The notes beneath the pieces are model-generated. The model was not told the DNA's origin and ran no database searches. It was given only the letters and a program-made list of their open reading frames with translations. From positions 124,001 to 188,000 of the forward strand of contig NZ_BAYX01000001.1 of the NCBI RefSeq assembly GCF_000696095.1: a stretch of 64,000 nucleotides of DNA. The letters are read 5' to 3'. This DNA comes from Rhizobium rhizogenes NBRC 13257. Its GTDB lineage: Bacteria > Pseudomonadota > Alphaproteobacteria > Rhizobiales > Rhizobiaceae. Shown one piece after another: positions 57,993 to 64,000 of this stretch. A program made the translations under genes and the position numbers. Position 1 is the stretch's first letter; each line of letters starts with the position of its first letter.

Positions 57993-58274
57993 ATGGTCAA
58001 GGTCACTTACGAAATCGTGCCGCATGACGGCGGATGGGCGTATCGATTTCGAGACGTCTATTCCGAGGCGTTTCCCAGCCATTCAGAAGCCGTGGAGGCA
58101 GCCCGGATCGTAGCGGCCGAGCAACAGGTCGGTGGCGATTCAGCCGAGATCAGTTGGCAGGACGAAAGGGGCAAGTGGCACGAGGAATATGCCGATGGCG
58201 GCGATCGACCGGAAACGGAAGTGGTCGACGGCAAGGTGCATTTCCCGCCAGTGGATACGGCGCCGGGTGCCTAG
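57993..58274 (+). CDS. DUF2188-like small protein
   Basis: The 93-residue protein has the DUF2188-like pattern (EIVPHDGGWAYRFRDVYSEAFPSHSEAVEAARIVAAEQ), predicted beta-alpha, only part being quoted: GGWAYRFRDVYSEAFPSH. AAGGAGG lies 6 bases before ATG 57993; the longer frame lacks one. Its stop overlaps the stop of the convergent LysR gene by 4 bases. Function unknown; small proteins of this type are common in soil bacteria. Confidence 0.8.
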   Translation: MVKVTYEIVPHDGGWAYRFRDVYSEAFPSHSEAVEAARIVAAEQQVGGDSAEISWQDERGKWHEEYADGGDRPETEVVDGKVHFPPVDTAPGA

Positions 58275-59161
58275 TTACGAACGTATTCCAGCAACCCCGC
58301 CACCAGCGCATCGAACGTCACGCGGCAGCGCGGCGATGTCTTGAGATTTTTGTGCATGGCAACCCAGGTGTCGAGCGGCAGCCCGATCTCGGGCAGCAGC
58401 CGAACAAGTTCCCCATCCCTTTTTGCAAGCGGTATCTGATAGAAGCCGATGCCGATGCCGGCGCGCAAGGTATTGTGCAGGGCAATGCTGTGATCGGACT
58501 TGAAGGTGAAAGAGACACCGTCAAGCAGGGGATAGCGCTTCATCATGGTGCGGATGTAAGCGGTCTGGCGGTCGAACCCGATCAGTTTATGCTGGTGCAG
58601 CTCTCTTATGTTCTTGGGTTCGCCATATCGTTCGAGATAATTGCGATGAGCGAATAAGCCGAGGGGGATGGAGCCGATATAACGCGCCAGCAACACATCC
58701 TGCGCGGGCGCGACCATGCGAACAGCGATATCGGCCTCGCGCTGCAACAGATCTTCGACGGCATCCGAAGCGGAAAGCTCGATAGTGAGGTCGGGATATG
58801 CTGCCTGCAGTCCGGCCAGGATCGGCGGCAGAACTTCCACGCCGATAACCTCGCTGGCACTGATGCGGACTGTACCGCTGACGCGGTCGCGGGAACTGGA
58901 AGCGACACGCAGAAGAGCGGCGGTCGTATTGGCCAGCGTTTCCGCATAGGGCTTCAGGGCGAGTGCCGCGTCCGTCGGCAAAAGGCCTTGCTGCGAGCGG
59001 GTAAACAGCTCGGCGCCGATCGCTTCTTCCAGCGCGTCGATGTGGCGGCCGATGGTTGGTTGGGTAAGGCCAAGCTCTCGGGCGGCAGCGGACAGCGAGC
59101 CGTGTTGCAGCACGGCGAGGAATGTGCGGTAGAAATCCCAGCTAGGTTTCGATGTTGTCAT
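58271..59161 (-). CDS. LysR-family transcriptional regulator
   Basis: The 296-residue LTTR has an N-terminal HTH (GSLSAAARELGLTQPTIGRHIDAL) and a substrate-binding domain. It is divergent from the NAD-dependent epimerase gene across 91 bases, so that gene is the natural regulatory target. The intergenic DNA contains an AT-rich ATATGCATAT palindrome near the start. Effector not known. Confidence 0.92.
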   Translation of the reverse strand: MTTSKPSWDFYRTFLAVLQHGSLSAAARELGLTQPTIGRHIDALEEAIGAELFTRSQQGLLPTDAALALKPYAETLANTTAALLRVASSSRDRVSGTVRISASEVIGVEVLPPILAGLQAAYPDLTIELSASDAVEDLLQREADIAVRMVAPAQDVLLARYIGSIPLGLFAHRNYLERYGEPKNIRELHQHKLIGFDRQTAYIRTMMKRYPLLDGVSFTFKSDHSIALHNTLRAGIGIGFYQIPLAKRDGELVRLLPEIGLPLDTWVAMHKNLKTSPRCRVTFDALVAGLLEYVRN

Positions 59162-59169
59162 AAATTTTT

Positions 59170-59192
59170 GTATATCATATGCATATTTTTTG
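59170..59192. promoter_or_regulatory. Candidate LysR binding region
   Basis: ATATGCATAT (59177-59186) is a perfect palindrome within the longer imperfect dyad AAATTTTTGTATA / TATTTTTTGG. It sits 16 bases from the LysR start and about 70 from the epimerase start, as usual for LTTR-controlled divergent promoters. A canonical T-N11-A pair cannot be assigned by eye. Confidence 0.45.
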
Positions 59193-59252
59193 GCAATTTC
59201 GTTTATTGCCGCTGCACGGCATAGTCACGCTATCAAAGTGATGGAGATGACG

Positions 59253-60227
59253 ATGACTGAGCAGATGGAGAATGGAAAGACGGCTCTCGTACTGGGAGCC
59301 ACTGGCGGCATCGGTGGTGCGGTTGCGCGGGAGTTGGCCGCTCGCGGCTGGCGCATCCGGGCGCTAAATCGCAACGCTGCTGAGGCAGCGCGTCGTGAAT
59401 CCGGTTTCAACTGGATACAGGGCGATGCGATGCAGGCAAGCGATGTGCTGAAGGCGGCGCATGGGGTCGACGTGATTGTGCATGCTGTCAACCCGCCCGG
59501 TTATCGCAACTGGGGGCAGCTGGTTCTGCCGATGCTCGACAGCACGATCGCGGCGGCGAGGGCGGTCGGCGCGCGGATCGTTCTGCCAGGTACGGTCTAT
59601 AATTTCGGGCCGGATGTGCTTCCCGATGTGACCGAGGACAGCCCGCAGCGTCCCCGGACGCGCAAGGGGGCGATCCGTGTCGAAATGGAGCGGCGGCTGA
59701 AGGTGGCGGCGGAGAATGGAACGCCCGTCATCATAGTTCGCGCTGGCGATTTTTTTGGCGAGCACGCCGGCAATAGCTGGTTAGCGCAGGGGATCGTGAA
59801 GGCTGGCAAGCCGGTGACGTCGGTGAGTTATCCGGGGAGGGCTGGTATCGGCCATCAATGGGCCTATCTGCCGGATGTTGCCGAAACGATGATCCGGCTG
59901 ATTGAGAAGGGTGACGCGCTTCCCGCCTTTGCCGTTTATCACATGCGCGGCCATTGGGATGGCGATGGTCGGCAAATGATCGGTGCGATCGAGCGCGTGG
60001 TTGGGCATAGGGTGAAAGTGAAGGCTTTTCCCTGGTGGGTGCTGCCGCTTGCCGCACCCTTCGTGCCGCTCATGAAGGAACTCCGCGAGATGCGCTACCT
60101 ATGGAGCGTGCCGCTACAGATGAGAAACGACAGGCTCCTGGCCGTGCTCGGTGAGGAGCCGCATACGCCGATCGATGCGGCGATGAAGGCAAGTCTGATG
60201 GGGATCGGCTGCTTGCCTGCGCGATAA
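59253..60227 (+). CDS. NAD(P)-dependent epimerase/dehydratase family protein
   Basis: The 324-residue extended SDR has the Rossmann motif ALVLGATGGIGGAVARELA, TVYNFGPDVLPDVTEDSP and a Tyr/Lys-less middle typical of atypical SDRs, then an N-terminal-type hydrophobic region near 265-285 (FPWWVLPLAAPFVPLM). Substrate unknown; NmrA-like or sugar-epimerase-like. GGAG lies 6 bases before ATG 59253; two in-frame ATGs at 59241 and 59247 are alternatives. Divergent from the LysR gene. Confidence 0.87.
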   Translation: MTEQMENGKTALVLGATGGIGGAVARELAARGWRIRALNRNAAEAARRESGFNWIQGDAMQASDVLKAAHGVDVIVHAVNPPGYRNWGQLVLPMLDSTIAAARAVGARIVLPGTVYNFGPDVLPDVTEDSPQRPRTRKGAIRVEMERRLKVAAENGTPVIIVRAGDFFGEHAGNSWLAQGIVKAGKPVTSVSYPGRAGIGHQWAYLPDVAETMIRLIEKGDALPAFAVYHMRGHWDGDGRQMIGAIERVVGHRVKVKAFPWWVLPLAAPFVPLMKELREMRYLWSVPLQMRNDRLLAVLGEEPHTPIDAAMKASLMGIGCLPAR

Positions 60228-60236
60228 GGCGCGCCG

Positions 60237-61061
60237 TCAGGTTTGGAGTTCGGCGAGTGCGATCCGGGCGACGGTAAAATCCGACTCCGCGTTCTTCGTG
60301 TCGCCATCGCTGAGGAACCAAGTGGCGGAAAGGCCGGCATAGGCGATGATCCATTGCAGCAATCGCTTCGGTTCCAAGGCGGCCTCGGCGCAGACAATCG
60401 GCAATTGTTTTTGTAGGCGGCCCGGAGCGGTTACGATGGGCAGTTCCGGATTGCAGAAAGTGTTGGCGAAATCGAAACCGCGTTCGCCGTGAACGCGCTT
60501 CGGGTCGATGGCGAGCCAGCCGCGAGGGCCGAAATCCAGGATGTTCTCGTGGTGGATATCGCCGTGGAGCACGGTAACGTCCCGCTGATCTGCCAGCAGA
60601 CCCCGAGCCACTTCTGCGCAGGTGGCGAGCATGCCGCCATGTGCACGCGCGGCCGGTTCCAGTTCGTGGAACCAGCGGTCGAGCGGCACGAGATCGGATG
60701 GCAATTCCGCCAGCCGTGGCGCATGCAGCTTCGCGGCCGTACGGCACATGATCCGGCTTGCCTCGTCATCGGCGCCGTCCATGGCCATGGTCAGCAGCGA
60801 GCCTGGTCCTGTCGCCCGTTCCAGAAGTGCCGCATCGTCATCGTGTTGATAGACGTAAGCGGCTCCGTCGCCCTCCCACCAGCGCAAGACCCTATTGCCG
60901 AATTTCTCGTCGATATTGAGCGCGACCTTTAACATGGCCGGCTTGTCGTGCCAGATGACAGGGAGGAGATGGCTGGAATGGGTAATGATGGGCTTGCCAT
61001 CGGGTGTCAGCGACCAGCGCTTGAGGTAGGATTCGAACATGTCTGTAACTTTAGCGTTCAT
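60237..61061 (-). CDS. APH(6)/hydroxyurea-type phosphotransferase
   Basis: The 274-residue protein belongs to the aminoglycoside/hydroxyurea kinase family (APH_6_hur; StrB-like). It has a short N-lobe (PVIWHDKPAMLKVAL), catalytic loop HGDIHHENILDFG and metal motif AIDPKRVHGERGFDFAN. Chromosomal members are common in rhizobia; whether it phosphorylates streptomycin is unknown. It starts 6 bases past a strong terminator of the upstream gene, so it either depends on read-through or has a promoter inside that terminator. ATG 61059-61061 is used; ATG 61040 is the alternative. Confidence 0.85.
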   Translation of the reverse strand: MNAKVTDMFESYLKRWSLTPDGKPIITHSSHLLPVIWHDKPAMLKVALNIDEKFGNRVLRWWEGDGAAYVYQHDDDAALLERATGPGSLLTMAMDGADDEASRIMCRTAAKLHAPRLAELPSDLVPLDRWFHELEPAARAHGGMLATCAEVARGLLADQRDVTVLHGDIHHENILDFGPRGWLAIDPKRVHGERGFDFANTFCNPELPIVTAPGRLQKQLPIVCAEAALEPKRLLQWIIAYAGLSATWFLSDGDTKNAESDFTVARIALAELQT

Positions 61062-61066
61062 CGTTC

Positions 61067-61098
61067 AAAAAGAAACCCCGCCTTCCAGCGGGGTTTCT
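61067..61098 (-). terminator. Terminator after the alkene reductase gene
   Basis: On the minus strand GAAACCCCGC and GCGGGGTTTC form a perfect 10-pair stem with loop TGGAAG, followed by TTTTTG. It ends only 6 bases before the APH start codon. Confidence 0.93.
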
Positions 61099-61123
61099 CA
61101 ATCTCGACGGGAGCTGGTTGGCG

Positions 61124-62233
61124 CTAGGCTACTTCGTCCAGCGTCGGATAGTCTGCGTAGCCCTTTCCGCCGCCGCCATAGAGCGTTGCCTGGTCGAGGC
61201 CATTGAGCGGGGCGTTTTCCTTCAGTCGGCGGACGAGATCTGGATTGCCGATGAACGGCTTGCCGAAGGCGACAACGTCGGCTCTGCCGCTGTCGATGGC
61301 TTCCTCGGCCAACTCGCGGTCGTAGCCGTTGTTGAGCATCCAGCCGGCCTTGCCGCCGGCAGCCTTGTAAGCAGCGTGCAGCGCGTCATAGTCGAAGGGC
61401 AGGAAGTCGCGCGCGCCACCGGTTGCGCCTTCGATGACGTGGATATAGGCGAGATCGTATTTTGCCAGGCCTTCGATGACATAGGTGAAAAGCGGCTGCG
61501 GCTGCGGATCACTGGCATCGTTTGCCGGCGTTACCGGCGAGATGCGGATAGCGGTGCGGCCGGCGCCGATTTCCTTGGTCACGGCGTCGACTACCTCGAA
61601 GAGGAAGCGAGCGCGGTTCTCGATCGAGCCGCCATACTGGTCGGTGCGGTCGTTGATGTCAGCGCGCAGGAACTGATCGAGAAGATAGCCGTTGGCGCCA
61701 TGGATCTCGACGCCGTCGAACCCGGCATCGATCGCAGCGCGAGCGGCCTTGCGATAGTCCTCGACGATCCCCGGGATCTCGGCGGTTTCAAGCGCCCGTG
61801 GTTCGGAGGTCTCGGCAAAGTGGCCGCTGCCGTCCTTTTCGACGAGATAGGTCTTGGCCTTGGCGGCTCTGGAGGTCGACGAGACCGGTTTGCCGTCGTT
61901 CGGCTGCAGGCTGGTGTGCGAGATGCGGCCCACATGCCACATCTGCACGACGATCTTGCCGCCATTGGCATGCACGGCGTCGGTCACCTTCTTCCAGCCG
62001 TCGAGGGCGTCCTTGGTGTAGAGACCGGGCACGTCGGCATAGCCCTGGCCTTGATGGGTGATGGCGGTGGCTTCGGTGATGATCAGGCCCGCCGTGGCGC
62101 GCTGGGCATAATACTTGACGTTCAGATCGTTCGGAACAGCGTTGGGAGAGCGGTTGCGCGTCAGCGGCGCCATGACGATGCGGTTGGCGATGGCGATATC
62201 GCCCAGCTTTGTCGGGTCGAAGAGTTTGGTCAT
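61124..62233 (-). CDS. nemA: Alkene reductase, Old Yellow Enzyme family (NemA-like)
   Basis: The 369-residue flavoprotein has the OYE marks: PTKLGDIAIANRIVMAPLTRNRS at the N-terminus (in part), LTRNRSPNAVP, GVEIHGANGYLLDQFL, the His/Asn substrate pair in that region, and FGKPFIGNPDLVRRL. It reduces activated C=C bonds, nitro-esters and N-ethylmaleimide using NADPH and FMN. AAAGGA lies 6 bases before the ATG. It is 78 bases downstream of the ArsR gene, on the same strand, and so is its probable target operon. Confidence 0.95.
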   Translation of the reverse strand: MTKLFDPTKLGDIAIANRIVMAPLTRNRSPNAVPNDLNVKYYAQRATAGLIITEATAITHQGQGYADVPGLYTKDALDGWKKVTDAVHANGGKIVVQMWHVGRISHTSLQPNDGKPVSSTSRAAKAKTYLVEKDGSGHFAETSEPRALETAEIPGIVEDYRKAARAAIDAGFDGVEIHGANGYLLDQFLRADINDRTDQYGGSIENRARFLFEVVDAVTKEIGAGRTAIRISPVTPANDASDPQPQPLFTYVIEGLAKYDLAYIHVIEGATGGARDFLPFDYDALHAAYKAAGGKAGWMLNNGYDRELAEEAIDSGRADVVAFGKPFIGNPDLVRRLKENAPLNGLDQATLYGGGGKGYADYPTLDEVA

Positions 62234-62311
62234 TGGGGGTCCTTTTTTGCTATGCGGATTGTTGGGTGGAGGAGGGGCTCGATGTGAGGGTGAAGAGAGC
62301 CAAGGCTATTG

Positions 62312-62605
62312 TCAGAGTTCTTTCTGCAAGGTCGCGAGGAATTCGGCGATGGTTTCCTCGTTGCGCTTGTAGAAGATCCACTGGCCAAGGCGCTTGGTGG
62401 TTACCAGCTCTGCGCGTTGCAATGTGCCGAGGTGGGCGGAGACGGTCGATTGTGACAGGCCGCAGCGCTCGAACTGGCTGGCGCAGACGCCCAGCTCCAG
62501 CGGGTGCTCCTGGGTCGGGAAATGTGCGCGCGGATCTTTGAGGTGATTGAGGATTTCGAGCCTGGCCGGATGGGCCAATGCCTTCAGTATCTCAGTCCTG
62601 TCCAT
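62312..62605 (-). CDS. ArsR-family redox/electrophile-type regulator
   Basis: The 97-residue winged-helix regulator has the ArsR core (EILKALAHPARLEILNHLK, SQSTVSAHLGTLQRAELV). Two cysteines (VCASQFERCGLS) flank the recognition region rather than forming the metal-binding ELCVCDL motif. Such placement suggests thiol sensing, consistent with controlling an electrophile-detoxifying OYE; this is inference. AGGT precedes ATG 62603-62605; the longer frame runs through the operator. A dyad lies 17-58 bases upstream. Confidence 0.9.
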   Translation of the reverse strand: MDRTEILKALAHPARLEILNHLKDPRAHFPTQEHPLELGVCASQFERCGLSQSTVSAHLGTLQRAELVTTKRLGQWIFYKRNEETIAEFLATLQKEL

Positions 62606-62621
62606 CGAACTTACCTCGCGA

Positions 62622-62663
62622 ATATCGAAAGTAGACGATTTATGTATCGTCGGATTTCGATAT
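62622..62663. promoter_or_regulatory. Probable ArsR operator (nested dyad)
   Basis: ATATCGAAA (62622-62630) and TTTCGATAT (62655-62663) are perfect inverted repeats, with an inner pair GACGAT/ATCGTC (62634-62639 / 62646-62651) around TTATGT. It lies immediately upstream of the arsR start and covers its promoter. Confidence 0.7.
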
Positions 62664-62727
62664 ATCAAGGTCTGCCGTCAGATATTATTTTACGTGGCGT
62701 ATTTTGTTGCGTGCTCAGAAAATGGGC

Positions 62728-62838
62728 AAAAAAAGAGGGCCACCGGAATGAACCAGGGCCCTATAGGTGTGAAGGTCAAAAACCTCCAGAGGGGAACAGC
62801 TGCTGCGGTGGAACTGGGAGGAAAAGCCACCATATGCA
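62728..62838 (-). ncRNA. abcR: AbcR-like trans-acting sRNA (alpha-r15 family), distal copy
   Basis: On the minus strand this segment folds into three hairpins. The first (GGTGG/CCACC, 62807-62831) presents the anti-Shine-Dalgarno CCTCCC (62816-62821) in its loop. The second involves CCTC/GAGG and the GGTTTTTGACC arm. The third is the terminator: GGGCCC/GGCCCT arms ending in a U7 run (62728-62762). Members of this family (AbcR1/AbcR2) bind Hfq and repress ABC-transporter mRNAs. It differs from the second copy at about a dozen of 118 positions. The 5' end is estimated (about 10 bases either way). Confidence 0.85.
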
Positions 62839-62931
62839 TCAGCTATGGGCGTTATGATGCTAATTTGTGCACTGCGCAATGCTTTTTTGTGCATGGCAGT
62901 TATGCGTTGGTGGCGCTTGGTGAAAAAAGGC

Positions 62932-63041
62932 AAAAAAAAGGGCCTCCGGAGTAAACCAGGGCCCTATAGGTATGAAGGTCAAAAACCTCCAGAGGGGAAC
63001 AGCCAATGCGGTGGAACTGGGAGGAAAAGCCACCGTGTGCA
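62932..63041 (-). ncRNA. abcR: AbcR-like trans-acting sRNA (alpha-r15 family), proximal copy
   Basis: The second tandem copy has the same architecture: GGTGG/CCACC hairpin (63010-63034) with CCTCCC in the loop (63019-63024), middle hairpin and terminator (AGGGCC/GGCCCT, 62939-62965) with a U8 run (62932-62939). The tandem arrangement next to lsrB/vtlR is the known Rhizobiaceae arrangement for AbcR1/AbcR2. Which copy corresponds to which number cannot be told here. The 5' end is estimated. Both copies share upstream TTTTGTGCAT (plus strand) at the same distance, 51 bases from TGCATCAGCTATG. Confidence 0.85.
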
Positions 63042-63171
63042 TCAGCTATGTGCGATATGGTGTCTAAATGGGCATCCTTCAACTCTGTTTTGTGCATATC
63101 AGCCATGCATAATACGCGTAGCTGATATATTAGTTCAAAAAATCGTTGAATTTCCAATCATTTAGATCGGA

Positions 63172-63999
63172 TTAGAAGTTCCAGTTCCGCGCCTTCGCAA
63201 CGACAAAATCGCGGAAAACTTTAAGTTTCGCCGCATTTTTCATCTCGTCGGGATAGCAGAAATATGTGTCGAAGGACGGTACGTCGGCATTGATCGCGAG
63301 CTGAATCAGTCCGGGGTCGCGGCCAACGATGTAGTCCGGCAGCACTGCAATGCCGATGCCGAGCAGGCAGGCGCGCTTGATCGAGGTCTGGCTGTTGATC
63401 TGCAGATGCGGCAGGCGCTTGTTGTCCGACGAGCGGCCGGCGATCTCCAGCCAGTTGACGTCGAGAAGATAGTTCGGTGCTGGTTCGCCGAAGCTGATGA
63501 TGCGATGGTCGTCCAGATCCTCCACCGACTGCGGCTCGCCGTAGCGGTTGATATAGGAGGGGGCGGCGTAGACATGCATGTGCACGGTGAAGAGCTTGCG
63601 CTGGATCAGATCCGATTGCTGCGGCTGACGCAGGCGGATGGCGCAGTCTGCATGCCGCATGTTCACGTCCAGCTCCTCGTTGTCGAGGATGAGCTGGATC
63701 TGCATGTCGGGATAAAGCTGCAGGAATTCCTGGATCTTGTCGGTCAGCCAGCCCTGGCCCAGGCCGACCGTCGTCGTTACGCGCAGCTTGCCGCTCGGCT
63801 TGTCGGTCGTCTCGGTCAATTGCATCTTGACCGTTTCGAGCTTCAGGAGAACGTCATGCGCGGTGCGGTACAGCAATTCGCCCTGTTCGGTCAGGATCAG
63901 ACCGCGGGCATGGCGATGGAACAGCTTGATGCCGACATCCTGCTCCAATGCGCTGACCTGGCGGCTGATGGCGGATTGGGACAGGTGCAGTTTGTCGGC
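63172..63999 (-). CDS. lsrB: LysR-family regulator LsrB/VtlR, 5' end beyond the window
   Basis: The visible part encodes 275 residues, starting inside the HTH (ADKLHLSQSAISRQVSALEQDVGIKL in part: LSQSAISRQVSALEQDVG) and running to the C-terminus. The effector domain has VGLGQGWLTDKIQEFLQLYPD and the characteristic ILDNEELDVNMRHADCAIRLRQPQQ, as in S. meliloti LsrB and Brucella/Agrobacterium VtlR. These regulators activate small RNAs and genes for stress and host interaction; VtlR activates AbcR-type sRNAs. It lies on the same strand as, and just upstream of, the AbcR pair. Start codon is outside the window (only 63999 bases are readable). Confidence 0.92.
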   Translation of the reverse strand, partial: ADKLHLSQSAISRQVSALEQDVGIKLFHRHARGLILTEQGELLYRTAHDVLLKLETVKMQLTETTDKPSGKLRVTTTVGLGQGWLTDKIQEFLQLYPDMQIQLILDNEELDVNMRHADCAIRLRQPQQSDLIQRKLFTVHMHVYAAPSYINRYGEPQSVEDLDDHRIISFGEPAPNYLLDVNWLEIAGRSSDNKRLPHLQINSQTSIKRACLLGIGIAVLPDYIVGRDPGLIQLAINADVPSFDTYFCYPDEMKNAAKLKVFRDFVVAKARNWNF

Positions 64000-64000
64000 C

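Noticed and set aside
62720-63060. CRISPR-like direct repeat
   Set aside because: Only two copies of about 118 bases with complex hairpins and terminators; this fits tandem sRNA genes, not a CRISPR array.
62504-63165. Several short ORFs across the sRNA pair on both strands
   Set aside because: The repeated structure, terminators and loop motifs are explained by non-coding RNAs; the ORFs lack ribosome binding sites suited to their starts.

Overview
The window looks like core chromosome of an alphaproteobacterium of the Rhizobiaceae (Rhizobium/Agrobacterium group). Reasons: high and even GC; separate petA, petB and petC genes rather than the fbcH fusion; a stand-alone ClpS of the ClpS2 type; BA14K, DUF1236 and DUF1059 small proteins; and, at the right edge, two tandem AbcR-like (alpha-r15) sRNAs beside a LysR gene of the LsrB/VtlR type. 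I see no phage, transposase, CRISPR array, plasmid functions, tRNA or rRNA. Almost all the DNA is coding. This is housekeeping and envelope biology, not a genomic island.

Layout. 1-6456 (-): a MoxR/BatA-like operon (MoxR ATPase, DUF58, a BatA-N/DUF4159 protein and a GATase-like membrane protein cut by the left edge). 6625-9133 (+): DUF1285, Nudix CoA pyrophosphatase and CCA-type nucleotidyltransferase, overlapping end to start. 9150-14741: small DUF1059 and hypothetical genes, hemF, a Na/Pi cotransporter, an alpha/beta hydrolase and trmL. 14928-19043 (+): a 17-codon leader ORF, then two ABC exporter half-transporters. 19100-20038 (-): EEP-family phosphatase. 20415-23253 (+): a 7-codon leader ORF and a terminator-like hairpin, then petABC (cytochrome bc1), followed by apt. 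23950-24878 (-): two MaoC hydratases. 25089-37564: ychF, pth, rplY and prs, all on the minus strand, interspersed with clpS, a GNAT gene, a GGDEF-EAL/solute-binding protein pair, a tandem pair of 486-residue exported proteins and an MFS transporter. 37671-42738 (-): lipoprotein, a metal-ligand-less M24 protein, pgeF, a MidA/NDUFAF7 methyltransferase and lgt. 43001-45362 (+): ubiK-like, ybjN-like, proC and csaA. 45396-48659 (-): DUF1349, histidine kinase, OmpR-type regulator and a MarR regulator with a strong palindrome at its promoter. 49130-54698: small envelope proteins, an MBL hydrolase, a cold-shock protein, an EamA exporter and a PQQ-type sugar dehydrogenase. 55313-62605: aatA, a ChaA-type Ca2+/H+ antiporter, DUF2188, a LysR/NAD-epimerase divergent pair, an APH(6)-like kinase, and an Old Yellow Enzyme gene under an ArsR regulator. 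62728-63999 (-): tandem AbcR-like sRNAs and lsrB.

The items most worth a second look are regulatory: the sRNA pair with its duplicated upstream motif, the two short leader ORFs ahead of the ABC exporter and petABC, and the dyads at the marR, arsR and lysR promoters. Many start codons were moved inward from the longest ORF on the basis of Shine-Dalgarno position or family alignment; the reason is given in each entry. All family calls come from reading motifs by eye.
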